Positions 1 to 10,446 of a DNA stretch of 32,950 nt are shown piece after piece. The stretch is taken from NCBI GenBank assembly GCA_014925825.1, contig JACGCK010000367.1, positions 1-32,950 on the forward strand, in the 5' to 3' direction. This DNA is from Pholiota molesta. Its lineage: Eukaryota; Basidiomycota; Agaricomycetes; Agaricales; Strophariaceae. The notes under the pieces were generated by a model. It was not told the DNA's origin, ran no database searches, and worked only from the letters and a program-made list of their open reading frames with translations. The position numbers were made by a program, and so were the translations under genes. Within the stretch, counting starts at the first letter, position 1. Every line of letters starts with the position of its first letter.

Positions 1-1090
1 TTCCGGGTACGTATATAGTTGCAAGCAGTAAATCGTGTTGTGTGCGCGTTCGTTGGTGCTCCTCGCGTCTGCAAGGCCGAGTATCGGTAGGAAGAGGACA
101 AAATCCTATTCCTGATCTTGATATGCGTTTGGTGGAGGAGTTTGTAGTCAGGTTTAGGCGCAAAGAGCCCTGTATCGACTTCAAGATCGAGGGCGCAGAA
201 AAGTAACGACTCCGGCTCGCAAACGCGATGACGGCGAGGACGAAGACGCCTCTTTCGCGTTGGACAGCACAGGCAGGCCACTATGACTTGACGATATCGA
301 CATTGACGCGAATCCCGAGTCCAGCTCGGCGTGCATCAGCGTCAGCTCAGCCTTCGCTGCCTCCACTCCATCGACAGTTCATCATTACCACCGGTCGGTC
401 ATCCTCCTCGTCTTCTTCGTCGGAGTCGCCCATGCCTTCGTCGTCGGAGTCTCCCCAGTCAGGGCCGCGAGGTGCGGGCGGTGGGGTATTGGGAGGGAAT
501 AGGCGGGGCGCGTTCCGCCATGCCCATCCCCTAGCTTGGCAAGAGTCTTCCACAGTGATTGGTCGTTCGCCAGAGATTGCCACCTCCTGCTTACTAGGCC
601 GCATACCAGCAAAGTTTGAGAAGGGAGGTATGAAAATATCTGCAATGCTACTTCTGTTGGAAGAGACTGTACACATTTCGAAGTTAGTGTGGATGGACAA
701 CAACAGTACATGACAGACGTACCCCAACGACGTCGAACTGCAGCAGTGGTGCTATGCGTCTCTGATGGTGGCCAGTCGTGAGCGGGGCAAGGACGCCAGA
801 AGTTTGTACGCCAATTCTTTCGAGCACGCAAGGGCCATTCATGGACAGTTCCCAGCGATAAAAAACACCGACTCACCTTCCGTGTCTCGTACGGACCCCA
901 TGCCAGACAGAGTCAGTTCATCAGCGTTCATCATCTGGAACGTAGATGTGGCAAGATGCATGGCCTCTCCGTCTATAAACCCTTCGTCGGCAAACGGCGC
1001 TGCAGGGTTGTTTTGCAGCATGTTTAGGGGCAAAGCAGTATCAAAGTGGAAATCTGAGGTGACTGAATCAAGGAGGCGATACTGATTCAA
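1..1090 (-). pseudogene. F-box/WD40-repeat protein, 5' part, disrupted by apparent single-base losses; 3' end outside window
   Basis: F-box proteins of this kind (Cdc4/Pop1 type) are substrate receptors of SCF ubiquitin ligases. Reading the minus strand, a first exon from about 1090 to 877 ends at a GTGAGT donor. Next comes a helical stretch with SLPRSRLATI and, in another frame, RIAPLLQFDVVG (about 800-720). An intron GTACGT..ACAG (about 718-670) leads to the F-box itself, SLPTEVALQIFSYLPSQTLL, followed by VSRRWQSLANDQSLWKTL (about 670-545). CQARGWAWRN and an Asp/Glu-rich segment then follow in a different frame. Near the left edge come PKPDYKLLHQTHIKIRNR, YRYSALQTRGAPTNAHT and then, shifted again, TIYCLQLYTYPE, which is the entry to the first WD repeat. 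The conserved reading changes frame at about 759, 547 and 38, and probably once more near 190. Each change is a missing base, so the gene is either decaying or affected by consensus errors. The WD propeller lies beyond position 1. The family call is from recognised motifs; the first methionine is uncertain. Confidence 0.7.
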
Positions 1091-3658
1091 GACACAGACA
1101 TGATTGTGGACGAAGATATATGGCAGGAGAGCCTAACTACATGTTACGACGGACCCATAACACTGGCCGCGTGAGGCCACAATCATCGTCGAATAGCAAC
1201 CATACGCCTATGTTGGGCACGTGGGGGTGTGCTCGCAACGAACATTCAAAAACAATCATTGAATCAAGGCCGCGTCTATTGGCTGTATACTATGGCCTTG
1301 TGATTGGGCCTGTGAGCAATTTGTAGGATGTATGCTCAATCCTTTGTTCAGTTACAAGCTCATCAAGAAAAATGTAAGTATAGTATGACATTCTACATCT
1401 GAATCCAACAGTCAAAGTTAGTGCAGCATTCTAGCAATGAGTCGGAGAGAAACAGAACAAAGTCCGAAAGCTAATTCCCATCCCTTGCTTCGGATATATT
1501 GTGCGATCAGTGCCCCATTGCCTTGTCTGATTCAAAGTATGTAACCCGTCGACCATGGGAGTAGAGAAACCTGAGGATGGACGTAAGTAAGTATCAGCGT
1601 AAGTATTCTGAAAAGAGAGCCCCACCTACGAATTATCTGGGTCTAGGCTCGCGCTAAGCGTGAATCATGATTGATCATGGCAACACAGCCGCCAGCGACA
1701 GTGAAGATTCCAATCGAATGGTGTTGAAGACTATAAATGGAGAATCCAGCCTTGACCACCCCATTATCCAATAAGGACTGCCTGCTAATTTTCCCAATCT
1801 TCACCGTCATATACCGAGAAGCAAGAGCAAGAAAAAGAATATACTGCAAGATCGATATTCGTGGAACTCTCTCATCTTCTGCCAGGAACCCCATATAAGC
1901 ATGATTTTGAGTCATATGTCCGCAATCATGTCAAGATAAAAGAGTTCAGATGATGAGACCAAAAGTCATCAGCTGTTTTTGTCGGTTAAATATAAGAGAT
2001 CGTTCTATCAAGACAATGACCAGAGTGGCAGCGTAAGGTCCCACGATTTCGACTGAAGAATCGATGAAAGGAGTTTCCAAGTAAAAAAGACAGATTAAGC
2101 AAGAAGAGACCTGACGGAAGACAATCATATCCAGTGGTGTAAGCGTTGGTTGGACAGCAGTGTGGATTCTCCAATTCATGGATTCATGCAATTTCATGGT
2201 GGAATGTGGTGGCGAAAGCGAGGGAGTGGTTTGAGCTCCGATTTGCTGGCTGGCCTCCCAATCAGAGACTGATCCAAACACAGCCACATACAGAACATCA
2301 ACGCGTCAATAATGCCCAAATCGTGACAATTATTATGACTCTTGCTCTCGACCATTGTACGCACTCACTTGGACTGCTGCGAGTCACTGAAATGAACAAG
2401 ATGCCTTGTTTATCGCATTCTTCTTCGCTCCGCGCACGTTTATTCTTGGTGAATCAGGATCGGAACGCACTGCTCCATCATTCCTTGGGACGGCGCGGTG
2501 AATTCAATCTTATTCTTCATGATCAGGGACTGCAGATGATTTGCTATGCGAACTCAAAAAACCATTGTTTACAAAGCCGCAGTAACTCGACTTTACACGC
2601 AAGCTCTAGGGTTAGGTTAGGAGTTGATCAAAAACATCGTCCTGCGCACCTCGAGGCTACAAGCGTTCAACGTGCTTAGTGGGGTCGCATCCCCATATGC
2701 ATTGTCCTTTTGCAACGGAGATGCGATATTCGGTTATTCGACGCCTTGAACGTGAATTTTTAATTGTTTCAGCATGGTGAACACTGTGTTTATCGATGCA
2801 GAGTCGCAACTTCTACACACCCGACGGACCGACTACCCTCGCGAGTCCCAACCAGTGCCACCCAATTAGACCCAAATTTGGCAATTAGAACTGAATTGGA
2901 CAATAGCAAGATTGATGGTCACGTGCCAATGGTTGAAGTTCTGATTCAAAAATCAAGAGCAGGGTCAAGCTCAAGAGTCAAGAGTCAAGTTCATTGAAAT
3001 TGCCAAATTAACACAGGACACGCCATGTGCATAGCGCTATGGTATTCGAATTTTGAATGGTATTGTTCTTAACAACAATGAACCTTCAGAACTTGCCATG
3101 ACAATTTATGCAACCTTTATTGAGGAACTTGAGGTTCAATTACTGTTATTTTATAGACTGGTAGTGCTCATTTGAATCCAGACTGGTGGAGGGACGAAAG
3201 CTCCGATGCTCGACAAGCTAGGATTGAACAAAAAGAACTCCGTATTCGGAAAATGGGATATCTCGCATGGGATGGATTAGACAGCAACAATGGTGGAACC
3301 GGTGACGGCTCGATTGGTGTTGGATTGGTGACCCAATTATTCCATCGCTCCCACGAACTGCTTCCCCTGTCAACAGATTGTGAGCAATCAGGCGGTCTCC
3401 ACTTACTTGAATAGGCAAATAATGGGACGGTGATGCCGTGAACGTCCCAGAAGCACCGAACAGTTGCCTGCGAAGGGAAATAATGCCGGCTCCTGGGGTC
3501 CCCACCAATCCGTTTCGAGGCGGATTGCATGGGCGTCTGTCGACATTGTCTGGTCTGAATATATAAACCATGCTTTGTGCACTTGAAATGATCACCAGCT
3601 CCTCCAAAGCCAGTCCCCAGCAGCTCTCTCCAACTTCCGTGTTATTTTTTCGATCGCC
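1091..3658. other. Intergenic stretch, no convincing gene
   Basis: This AT-richer stretch has only short unsupported open frames. Two minus-strand pieces, about 2287-1946 and 1915-1643, contain hydrophobic segments (for example GPYAATLVIVLIERSL and ILQYILFLALASRYM). They could be remnants of a multi-pass membrane protein, but I could not join them into a plausible spliced gene and recognise no family. A purine-rich imperfect CAAGAGTCAAG repeat lies near 2948-2992. I see no transposon ends or RNA gene. Confidence 0.4.
3560..3567 (+). promoter_or_regulatory. TATA box of the Clp1-like gene
   Basis: The string TATATAAA lies 92 nt upstream of the start codon at 3659, in the expected position for a fungal core promoter with a short 5' leader. 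No other match of this quality lies close to this start. Confidence 0.5.
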
Positions 3659-4663
3659 ATGATTGCTCATCACAACAACAAAGCCAACGCACGGGTCACC
3701 ACCGTCCAATTGACAGCCCGCCGTTGCCCCGCTTCCCCACCTCCTCCCACCTGCCGCCGCCGCTCACCCATCTCCTACGTCAACCGCCTGCATCACAAAC
3801 ACGTTAAATCGATGTACACCGTGCACGCCGCCGCTAAAAATAAGGCGTTGATGGCCAGCTCATCCCGCATCAGCCTCCCCCAACACCTCCCACGGCCAAA
3901 CCTCAAAGAGATCTCCTCTGAAACTATTCAAGCCTTGGGTGTGGATTGCAAGGACATTCCTCTTCGCCTTGTCCGCGAGCAGCTGTTGGACCAGAACAGA
4001 TCGTAAGTAAAATCCATTGTTTACAGCGTCCAAGTTCAATTTTCTCATTGTTCTCTGGCGCACAGACTCGTCGGCGGTCTGCATAGCATTACCATCTCCT
4101 ATGTCCGCCAAGACCCTGTACCCGAGCGCCTCACAGCATACTTCACTACCTGGGCCTATTTAACGACGATCTGCCCTACCCATGTCCTTGCCCTTACCAG
4201 CACGATCACCAGCGAGAGTGGTGTTTCCAGCACCCAAGTCGACCTCTACCCCATCCACGAGATCGTTTTCGCTGCCAACTGCTCCTTATTCCCCAAACTA
4301 CCTTACTCAACAACAACCACAAGAGAGGGCAGCAACGGTGATTTGGCCTCATTCCCCGTTGTCAAGCTCGACGTCCCCTCCGCATGGACTTTCCCCATCC
4401 TCCAATCTTTCCTCTACAACAAAGACACGCGCCTCCTGCAGTCTGCTCTGCTTCCTAATGAGTGGAAATTGACCATCGCCAGCATTCTCAAGCAGGCCAT
4501 GATCATTCAGGGGGTGTGGAAGAATGCCATTGCGCTTGGCGTTATCGACGAAAGAGTGGTGCTGGACGACATGGAAGAGGAGGATGCGCAGTCAATATAC
4601 GACGTAATCGAGGACTCGTGGGCGGAAGTTCTTCGTGCTTTGCACCAAACGACATCACGATAA
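3659..4663 (+). CDS. clp1: Clp1-like (clampless1) developmental protein
   Basis: Two exons, 3659-4002 and 4066-4663, joined across a 63-nt GTAAGT..ACAG intron, give 313 residues. In mushrooms Clp1 is needed for clamp-cell formation and dikaryotic growth under control of the A mating-type locus; its biochemical role is unknown. The second exon carries what I recognise as the family's core: PTHVLAL, then LYPIHEIVFAANCSLFPKLP, then PVVKLDVPSAWTFPILQSFL followed by YNKDTRLLQSALLP, and near the end VWKNAIALGVID and a DSWAEVLRAL helix. The first about 75 residues are basic and low in complexity. No signal peptide or membrane helix is seen. The start is the first ATG after a good TATA box and keeps the whole frame open. 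The gene is convergent with the HET gene, with 178 nt between the stop codons. No frame disruption is present. The family call is from motif memory only; it could be a diverged paralogue rather than the functional clp1 orthologue. Confidence 0.6.
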
Positions 4664-4841
4664 TCGACATTCTGAGCAGCGGAGGATTCAACATTTAGGG
4701 TATACCGGGGACAGTTAGCACTGTATTTTATGCACTCTTGTAGAAACTAAAAGCATTTGTATTATATGGCACATGCGGATATAAATTATTGTTATGGGCA
4801 TTTTTATCATATGAACCTGTGTTTTCTATACCGATATAATA

Positions 4842-6461
4842 CTACAGATACAAGGTCAGAAGTGCTATAGATAACGCTTGCAGGTGGCGCTTGTCTTTTG
4901 AAATCCTTGTAGCAGAATCACGAGTGTTGGCCTTCCTTTCGAATTGAACAGGACGCTTTGTGTTGATCTTGGAATGTGCATTCAGCGGTGCTGACGCTGT
5001 CTCTCCGTCCTTACTGCCAAGTCCTGATATGCGCTCCAGAGGGTACCATCCAAGGAGAAACGCAAACCCACTTTCCGGTATGGAAATATACTCGCCGTCC
5101 TCAATAAAGGTGTAGATAGCTAGAGCGAATCGTGGATCCCGAACGAGTGAGTGCGCCGACTCGGAGGCGGAAGAGGAGGGAAAGGGAGATGATATCGGAG
5201 AACTGGGGAAAACGTCCGTTGGAGTGGGATAGGAGGGATAGTTTTGCACCAGGTACACATCGACTGGATTAAAATGGAGTGGATTGGACCGGTGCATTTT
5301 GAACTGCACTCGCTGACCATCGTCTGAATCGAAAGGAAACTGTGTTTCGCTCTGCGACACTAGGGTCATTGGGACGAGCACCAGTCTGGCCCGCAGCCCG
5401 ACGTGCGTCAGCGTCATCGGCTTGGGGGGAAGCCTCCGTCCAGGAATCTTCTGAGCGGCATCGAGATAGCAATCCGCACTCGAAGGAAGGAGGCGGGAGG
5501 TGTGTATTTCGTCGGAGACCGGCTGCCCTCCCCAGGCCAGGAGCTCGAAGATGTGATCAGCAGGCTTGGAGGCCAAGATGGCCTCTATGAGGCGGAAGAA
5601 CGCGCACTCGGCGCCTTCGCCGTAGGCGACCGCAAAGCTCACGCCGAAGATCCCCATAAGGGAGTACGCGAGATCCTCTTGGCGCGTCGTCTGGCGCTTG
5701 GCCGCCCATCGCATCTGCTGCATCACGTTTCCGCCTTCGATATTGACGGTGGAATAGTGGGATTTGAATGGGGGGATTCCGGTCGCTTTCTCTACTCTCT
5801 GCTGTATCAAGGTAGGATAAGTGCCAACAGCGGGAAGTTTGTCGTTGAAGTCATCGGGGTTTAGAGGCTCCCAGTTTTGATCGTGGAATCGGATTCTCTT
5901 CGGCGCTAAATATTCCTGCAGAGTCCATCCTCGCGTAAACCAACGGTCTTTATCCATGCTATAAAGAGAGGGCGTAGCCTTGGTGTCTGCGAGATATACG
6001 ATGCAGACCATGGAATCAAGGTACCAACGATACATCGAGCGAATGGACTCATCGAGCTCCGAAGTCCTGCTTTTGTCGATGCAGATCGTATCCATCCAAC
6101 CGTATGTCGCCTTGTATTTCTCTCTAGCAATACTGCAAAATTGCGCCAGCTTGCGAAGGCCAGCTCCTTTGGACCTGCGAAGTGCCTCGGCGTCTTGCCA
6201 CCCCTCAGACAAGGTGTCTGTATAGATGACTTCTGGTTCGCCAATAAGCCATGTGTGCGACAGAATAGCATAGCCGCCGATCTCGCGAGCCAACTTTTTG
6301 ACCGCCTCTTTGGCGCTTGCAAGACCTTGCGCTGTGCGTCGTGCCTCCGTTGTGATTTTTGCGAGGATGCCCGAATTCGCAGCATCCGCCATGATATCGC
6401 TGATTATGTTCGGGATGATAGTGTCCCTGTCGATGAGCTTCATATTCTGCAGTACCAGCAT
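4842..6461 (-). CDS. HET-domain (heterokaryon incompatibility) protein
   Basis: An intronless gene of 539 residues counted from the ATG at 6461. The open frame extends upstream to a stop near 6540 without another ATG, and the family usually starts just here with a short MxLL-like segment. The three hallmark blocks of the HET domain (PF06985) are intact: YAILSHTW (about residues 64-71), GWMDTICID with the following helix SIRSMYRWYLDSMVCIVYLA (about 121-165), and RWFTRGWTLQEYLAP (about 173-187). The block TTRQEDLAYSLMGIFGVS and then AYGEG closes the domain, as in the HET-D/HET-E class. The C-terminal about 200 residues are a variable region with a Ser/Pro-rich stretch; I see no NACHT, WD or TPR module. 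HET domains mediate nonself recognition and cell death in ascomycetes; in Agaricomycetes they form large families of mostly unknown role. The gene appears uninterrupted. Confidence 0.9.
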   Translation of the reverse strand: MLVLQNMKLIDRDTIIPNIISDIMADAANSGILAKITTEARRTAQGLASAKEAVKKLAREIGGYAILSHTWLIGEPEVIYTDTLSEGWQDAEALRRSKGAGLRKLAQFCSIAREKYKATYGWMDTICIDKSRTSELDESIRSMYRWYLDSMVCIVYLADTKATPSLYSMDKDRWFTRGWTLQEYLAPKRIRFHDQNWEPLNPDDFNDKLPAVGTYPTLIQQRVEKATGIPPFKSHYSTVNIEGGNVMQQMRWAAKRQTTRQEDLAYSLMGIFGVSFAVAYGEGAECAFFRLIEAILASKPADHIFELLAWGGQPVSDEIHTSRLLPSSADCYLDAAQKIPGRRLPPKPMTLTHVGLRARLVLVPMTLVSQSETQFPFDSDDGQRVQFKMHRSNPLHFNPVDVYLVQNYPSYPTPTDVFPSSPISSPFPSSSASESAHSLVRDPRFALAIYTFIEDGEYISIPESGFAFLLGWYPLERISGLGSKDGETASAPLNAHSKINTKRPVQFERKANTRDSATRISKDKRHLQALSIALLTLYL

Positions 6462-7680
6462 GCGAATCGGAATATGGGCGTATACGTATTCTGTGACCAC
6501 GCTGCGCAGAAATCTTTCGCCTTGTAGACCAGGGTATCAACGTAAGATAGAATATTTTGCTATTCTGATTGAACGCTCTGCACCTTCTTCTGCCTCCTGG
6601 ACGCCATGATCTTGGGACAAGCATAAGTCTCCCGCTTGTAATTAGCTGTATGACTGCCGTACCTGTATTCATTGTTCCTTATTCCTGATCTTAGAGCGTT
6701 TGTGAGGTGTAGAGAATATAGGGAGATCGTTCACTGCAGTTTGTGTACATGCAGTCGTCAAATCGAACAGTACAAATGATGTGTAAAATGTGTTATGAAT
6801 GGAGTTGGAAGAGAGCAGACGGGCGGCTATCGAGACTCGACTGCTGGCAGTGGAACCGGCGCTTATTTTTGGATTGGCACGTGGACGAGCAGATACAAAG
6901 TCCTACTCATCTACACTGGCATTATTTACCCATTCAAGAAACGTCTGAACGTGACAATCGTTGGATTGTTCAAGTGTTCACGGAACTCAGTTAAAAATAA
7001 TAACGGGAGACGTTGAGCTTTCTCAATTCTATGAAAATTAGTAATATCACTGGCCTTGCCTGCGATCTTACACTTGCGCTGAGGAGATATTGAAGCCATC
7101 AGTTCTCTATTCTTGGTATCAAGACGTGACCCCTTCACTTGATAAAAACCTCTGCATGTAAAATGCGGCAAGGGGCTGAATATGGGACTCTGGCTTGGGA
7201 GCTCCGAGCCCATGATGAGTCGTGATATGCCACCCAGAAATCGCGGTCCTGATCATGAAGGATGGTTAGCAATGGAAGGTCATTTAGATTTTGAAGGCCT
7301 TCAGTTGTGGAGAGGGATACTCCGGAGCATCTGACCACTTTCCCCACATAGGCTATATTTGACCGTACAGACATATTCAATGGCGGGCTTCAAGTTTTTA
7401 TGCGCCAAACTGTTTGTATCACATTTCGAAGTAATATGATCGGTACTCCTCGAATCACTCTTTTCTATTGTAATTCTTATCACTATTTGACTGTTTTTGA
7501 TTCTTGGATGATCTCATTGCGAGATCGAGGGGTCCACCGGATCCACGACGTTAGAAGGCCAGACTTACCCGTTCTTCTTCGAGCCATGTACGGTCTACAT
7601 TTCATCAAAATTAATACCTTCTATACTCCAGGTCCATCGGGATCGTAATCATCCTAGCATCTAGAATTCGCCGGAAGACC
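6462..7680. other. Intergenic stretch between HET gene and secreted-protein pair
   Basis: No gene could be supported. Short open frames on both strands (for example about 7380-7135 minus, containing LPLLTILHDQDRDFWVAYHD) show no recognisable domain, no clear splice pattern and no good start context. The left part should hold the promoter of the HET gene and the right part that of the first secreted-protein gene. Confidence 0.4.
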
Positions 7681-7687
7681 TATAAAT
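7681..7687 (+). promoter_or_regulatory. TATA box of secreted-protein gene copy 1
   Basis: TATAAAT lies 52 nt upstream of the ATG at 7733. Its position and sequence fit a core promoter of a strongly expressed small secreted protein gene. Confidence 0.5.
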
Positions 7688-7732
7688 CAAGAGAAATGAA
7701 GGCTGCTTCCCCAATACACTGTATCAAAGATC

Positions 7733-8583
7733 ATGTTCTCTCGCTCTATCCCTGTGTTGCTCTTACTCCCCTTTGCTATAGCCAGTCCAGCTGTTCCCGG
7801 TGGGTGCTTCTATAGCATGTCGATACACCAATGAAAGGTCAATTGAATATCCAGAAACAGGAGATTTATGTCAAGGCAGTAAAACTGTAGTCTCTACTAC
7901 GTTCATAGGTCGTAATAAGGATGTTAAGCTCGAGCATATCAGTTGCGATGCCTTATCTACCTCTGAAGCCATTCAAAATGGTGCTGTGCTCCAGGCTCGA
8001 CAAACTCCAAATGTGTGTGGCGCAAACTGTCAGTCCTGATGTCTACACCCTTCGGAGTGAGTACTAATATGGCCCCACATTTAGGCGCTACACATTGCTT
8101 CACTCCATCTGGTGGAGGACCTGACCCAAACGAATGCCATATAATCGCAGACGCATTGCGCTTCGACAGTCAGAACGTGGGTCTCGACTTCACCGTTTCC
8201 AATGGAGTAAGTCTTTCTCCATTTTGGGATAATTACCCCTGATTCACGATTTGTCAACGTGCCTAGTCGAGCAACATCCTCTCTCTTAGCTACTCCTCCT
8301 GCACATCCTTCTTCTTAAACCAAGCTACGACACCCCTGGAATATTGCCGCACAGACTTCGTGAGCTTATATTTTTGATTCCAAGGAATCAAGCGCTCAAC
8401 CTGAGCTTTAGGCCTCACTAATTGACTGGCTTGCTCCAAATTGCCAAGCCACGCAAAACGCACACGGAGGATTATGTGTTGCCAACGACGGTCGTTGGTT
8501 TGTGCAGTAAGTCAGATTGATCGCATATAATTTCTGGTATTGATGTTTTGAAAACATGATATTTCAGAGTGCAACATTCCTGA
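7733..8583 (+). CDS. Small secreted ten-cysteine protein, copy 1
   Basis: Six exons (7733-7799, 7855-8028, 8085-8206, 8267-8359, 8412-8506, 8568-8583) give 188 residues. The first exon encodes a signal peptide (MFSRSIPVLLLLPFAIASPA). The mature protein has ten cysteines, probably five disulphides, and conserved blocks CFTPSGGGPDPNECHIIADA, LRFDSQNV, SCTSFFLNQ, EYCRTDF and NCQATQNAHGGLCVANDGRW, ending FVQVQHS. All six splice junctions restore the same reading frame as in the paralogue 1 kb downstream, which strongly supports the model. I believe related proteins are common in Agaricomycetes but know no named family. The spacing of the last six cysteines is loosely reminiscent of the Ecp2/Hce2 effector fold; this is inference. 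The likely site of action is outside the cell or in the wall. Function is unknown. Confidence 0.85.
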
Positions 8584-9569
8584 TTACGGGGTGAAGTCAG
8601 TGCCTTTACTCTTGAACGGTTTGGTGAATGTTCAATGTCCAAAGATTAAATTTTCCCGTTGTATACGGCCTATAAAACCCTTAGTACAAGCGAAAATGTT
8701 TTCCTTATTTCTGTGATGAATACAAATTTTGCTACCTCTGCTTTGCATCTAGGACGTTTTGTGACCGCATCTCGTTTCATTTGGCTAAGCTGTATTACAG
8801 GTTCTTGCCGCAGATGATCTAATGGCTAGAATCAAGGTCAACGCAGCCCGAAAAAAAGTATTCTTGGGCCCTTGGGTGCAGTAAAGGATTCCATCAAATG
8901 GAACTATGTCATTGCGAATTTGATTATGATCATAGATGATCATAGTCAATAATTGCCGGCGGCGAGTTTTGACTAGTAGGCATCTAGAGGGCTAACGCTC
9001 GCTCAGCTAGCCACTACTACTGAAATAATCCGCTCTCAGTGGAGAACTTTTCAATAGGTACACATGGTACAAGTCATGTGTTGTTGTTGTTACTTTAAAA
9101 TAGCATTAATCTCGGGATAAAATCTCCGTAGTCGACTTTCAGTAAAAGACGGAGAAACAGTGTCCTACTGCGTTGTGGTGGACTCACATTTGGCATAAGT
9201 GAGCTCTAGCAAGCTATCCTAAAAATGCTCAGTATATCCAGTTTATTTTCTTCCAGGTCAAGATCACAATTGCAAAAAATATAGGCGCGCTCCGTGGGGC
9301 TCATCAGCCAAGTTTTTTGAATCTTTGTTCACACTCTTCGAGATTCGAGAAGCACATTTCCTTCGAAACGGGATCTATTATTATACTATTACGCGTACCG
9401 TTTAGCAGCATTCAGGCTTCAGCGAACAGCTCCAATGACTGTCTAAAATTGTGTGTGATTCCTTTGTCTTCACGCACATGGGGGCCGCTGACCATGAAAC
9501 CTCATAAAAGCCAGTCGAATTGTCGATGGCCTGCAGCTAAGAATCAATCGACTTCCTAGCCACCTCAGC
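8584..9569. other. Intergenic spacer between the two secreted-protein genes
   Basis: Nearly 1 kb with no supported gene and no visible similarity to the flanks of the neighbouring copies. A short run of inverted ATGATCAT elements lies near 8924-8946. The right end should contain the promoter of copy 2, with a TATA-like element at 9504-9509. Confidence 0.4.
9504..9509 (+). promoter_or_regulatory. TATA-like element of secreted-protein gene copy 2
   Basis: ATAAAA lies 66 nt upstream of the ATG at 9570, at a distance similar to the TATA box of copy 1. It is weaker than a consensus TATAAA. Confidence 0.35.
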
Positions 9570-10446
9570 ATGTTATTAATCTCTCTCGTCTTCCCTGTCT
9601 CTCTCATTGCTCTCGTCGCAGGCAATCCTGTCGCCATTGGTGGGTTCTGCGTTGTTACGGCCCATGCTGCAAACTAACACTATCGATGTTCGCAAACTTT
9701 AGAAGATATATGTCAGGGTAACAAAGTCGTTACGTCCACCCAGTTTATTGGGGCAGATAAAAACGTCAAGGCGGAGCACATCACCTGCGACGCGCTCAAG
9801 GCATCGCAAGTCGCTGAGAAAGGCGCCTTGCTCCAGGCGCGTCAGACCACTAATAGCAGCGATGTTTGTGGAGCACCATGTCAGCATTTCTCGATTCATT
9901 CAAGAACGAAGCCAACCATGGCCAACTTATACTGAATTCGTTTGCTTTTAGGCACCACCGACTGCTTCACACCTTCCGGAGGAGGTCCCGATCCCAACGA
10001 TTGCCATGTTATTGCGGATGCGCTGCGTTTCGACAGCCAGAATGTATCCCCCGTTTTTACGGTTACCAACGGTGTATGTGCATTTAATCTCTGAAGAAAT
10101 AGGGTTCGATTAACACGTTTTTTTAGACAAACAACGTGCTCTCCCTTTCCTTCGCCAGCTGCACTTCTTTCTTCTTGAACCAAGCGGCCAACACTACCTT
10201 GGAGTATTGCCGCACTGACTTCGTGAGCTATTGCGTCCTTCGTCGAAATGTATAGAACTGATCCTTTCTGTAAGGCGTCCCTCGTCGACTTCATTGCTCC
10301 TAACTGCCAAGCCACTCAGAATGCGCATGGTGGGCTCTGCGTAGCGAACGACGGACGCTGGTTTGTACAGTGAGTCTTTTTCGCGCAGCGACATTTTCAG
10401 ATTACCTATGATCTTAACTATAAAATTTAGGGTTCAACACTCTTAG
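9570..10446 (+). CDS. Small secreted ten-cysteine protein, copy 2 (tandem paralogue)
   Basis: Six exons (9570-9639, 9703-9879, 9952-10073, 10127-10222, 10275-10369, 10431-10446) give 191 residues. Intron positions and phases are identical to those of copy 1. The signal peptide is MLLISLVFPVSLIALVAGNP. The ten cysteines are in the same order, with conserved CFTPSGGGPDPNDCHVIADA, LRFDSQNV, SCTSFFLNQ, EYCRTDF and NCQATQNAHGGLCVANDGRW, and the same FVQVQHS end. Most differences fall between the first cysteines (QGNKVVTSTQFIGADKNVKA here). Intron sequences do not align by eye, so the duplication is old compared with the transcription factor duplication downstream. The shared C-terminal block suggests it is the functional core. 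Function is unknown; a secreted role at the cell surface or towards a host or substrate is inferred only from the signal peptide and cysteines. Confidence 0.85.

Noticed and set aside
2606..2621. Telomere-like string CTAGGGTTAGGTTAGG
   Set aside because: Less than three units, imperfect and inside ordinary sequence; too short to claim an interstitial telomere.
2146..2679. Plus-strand open frame of 177 codons
   Set aside because: No domain, no start context and ordinary intergenic composition.
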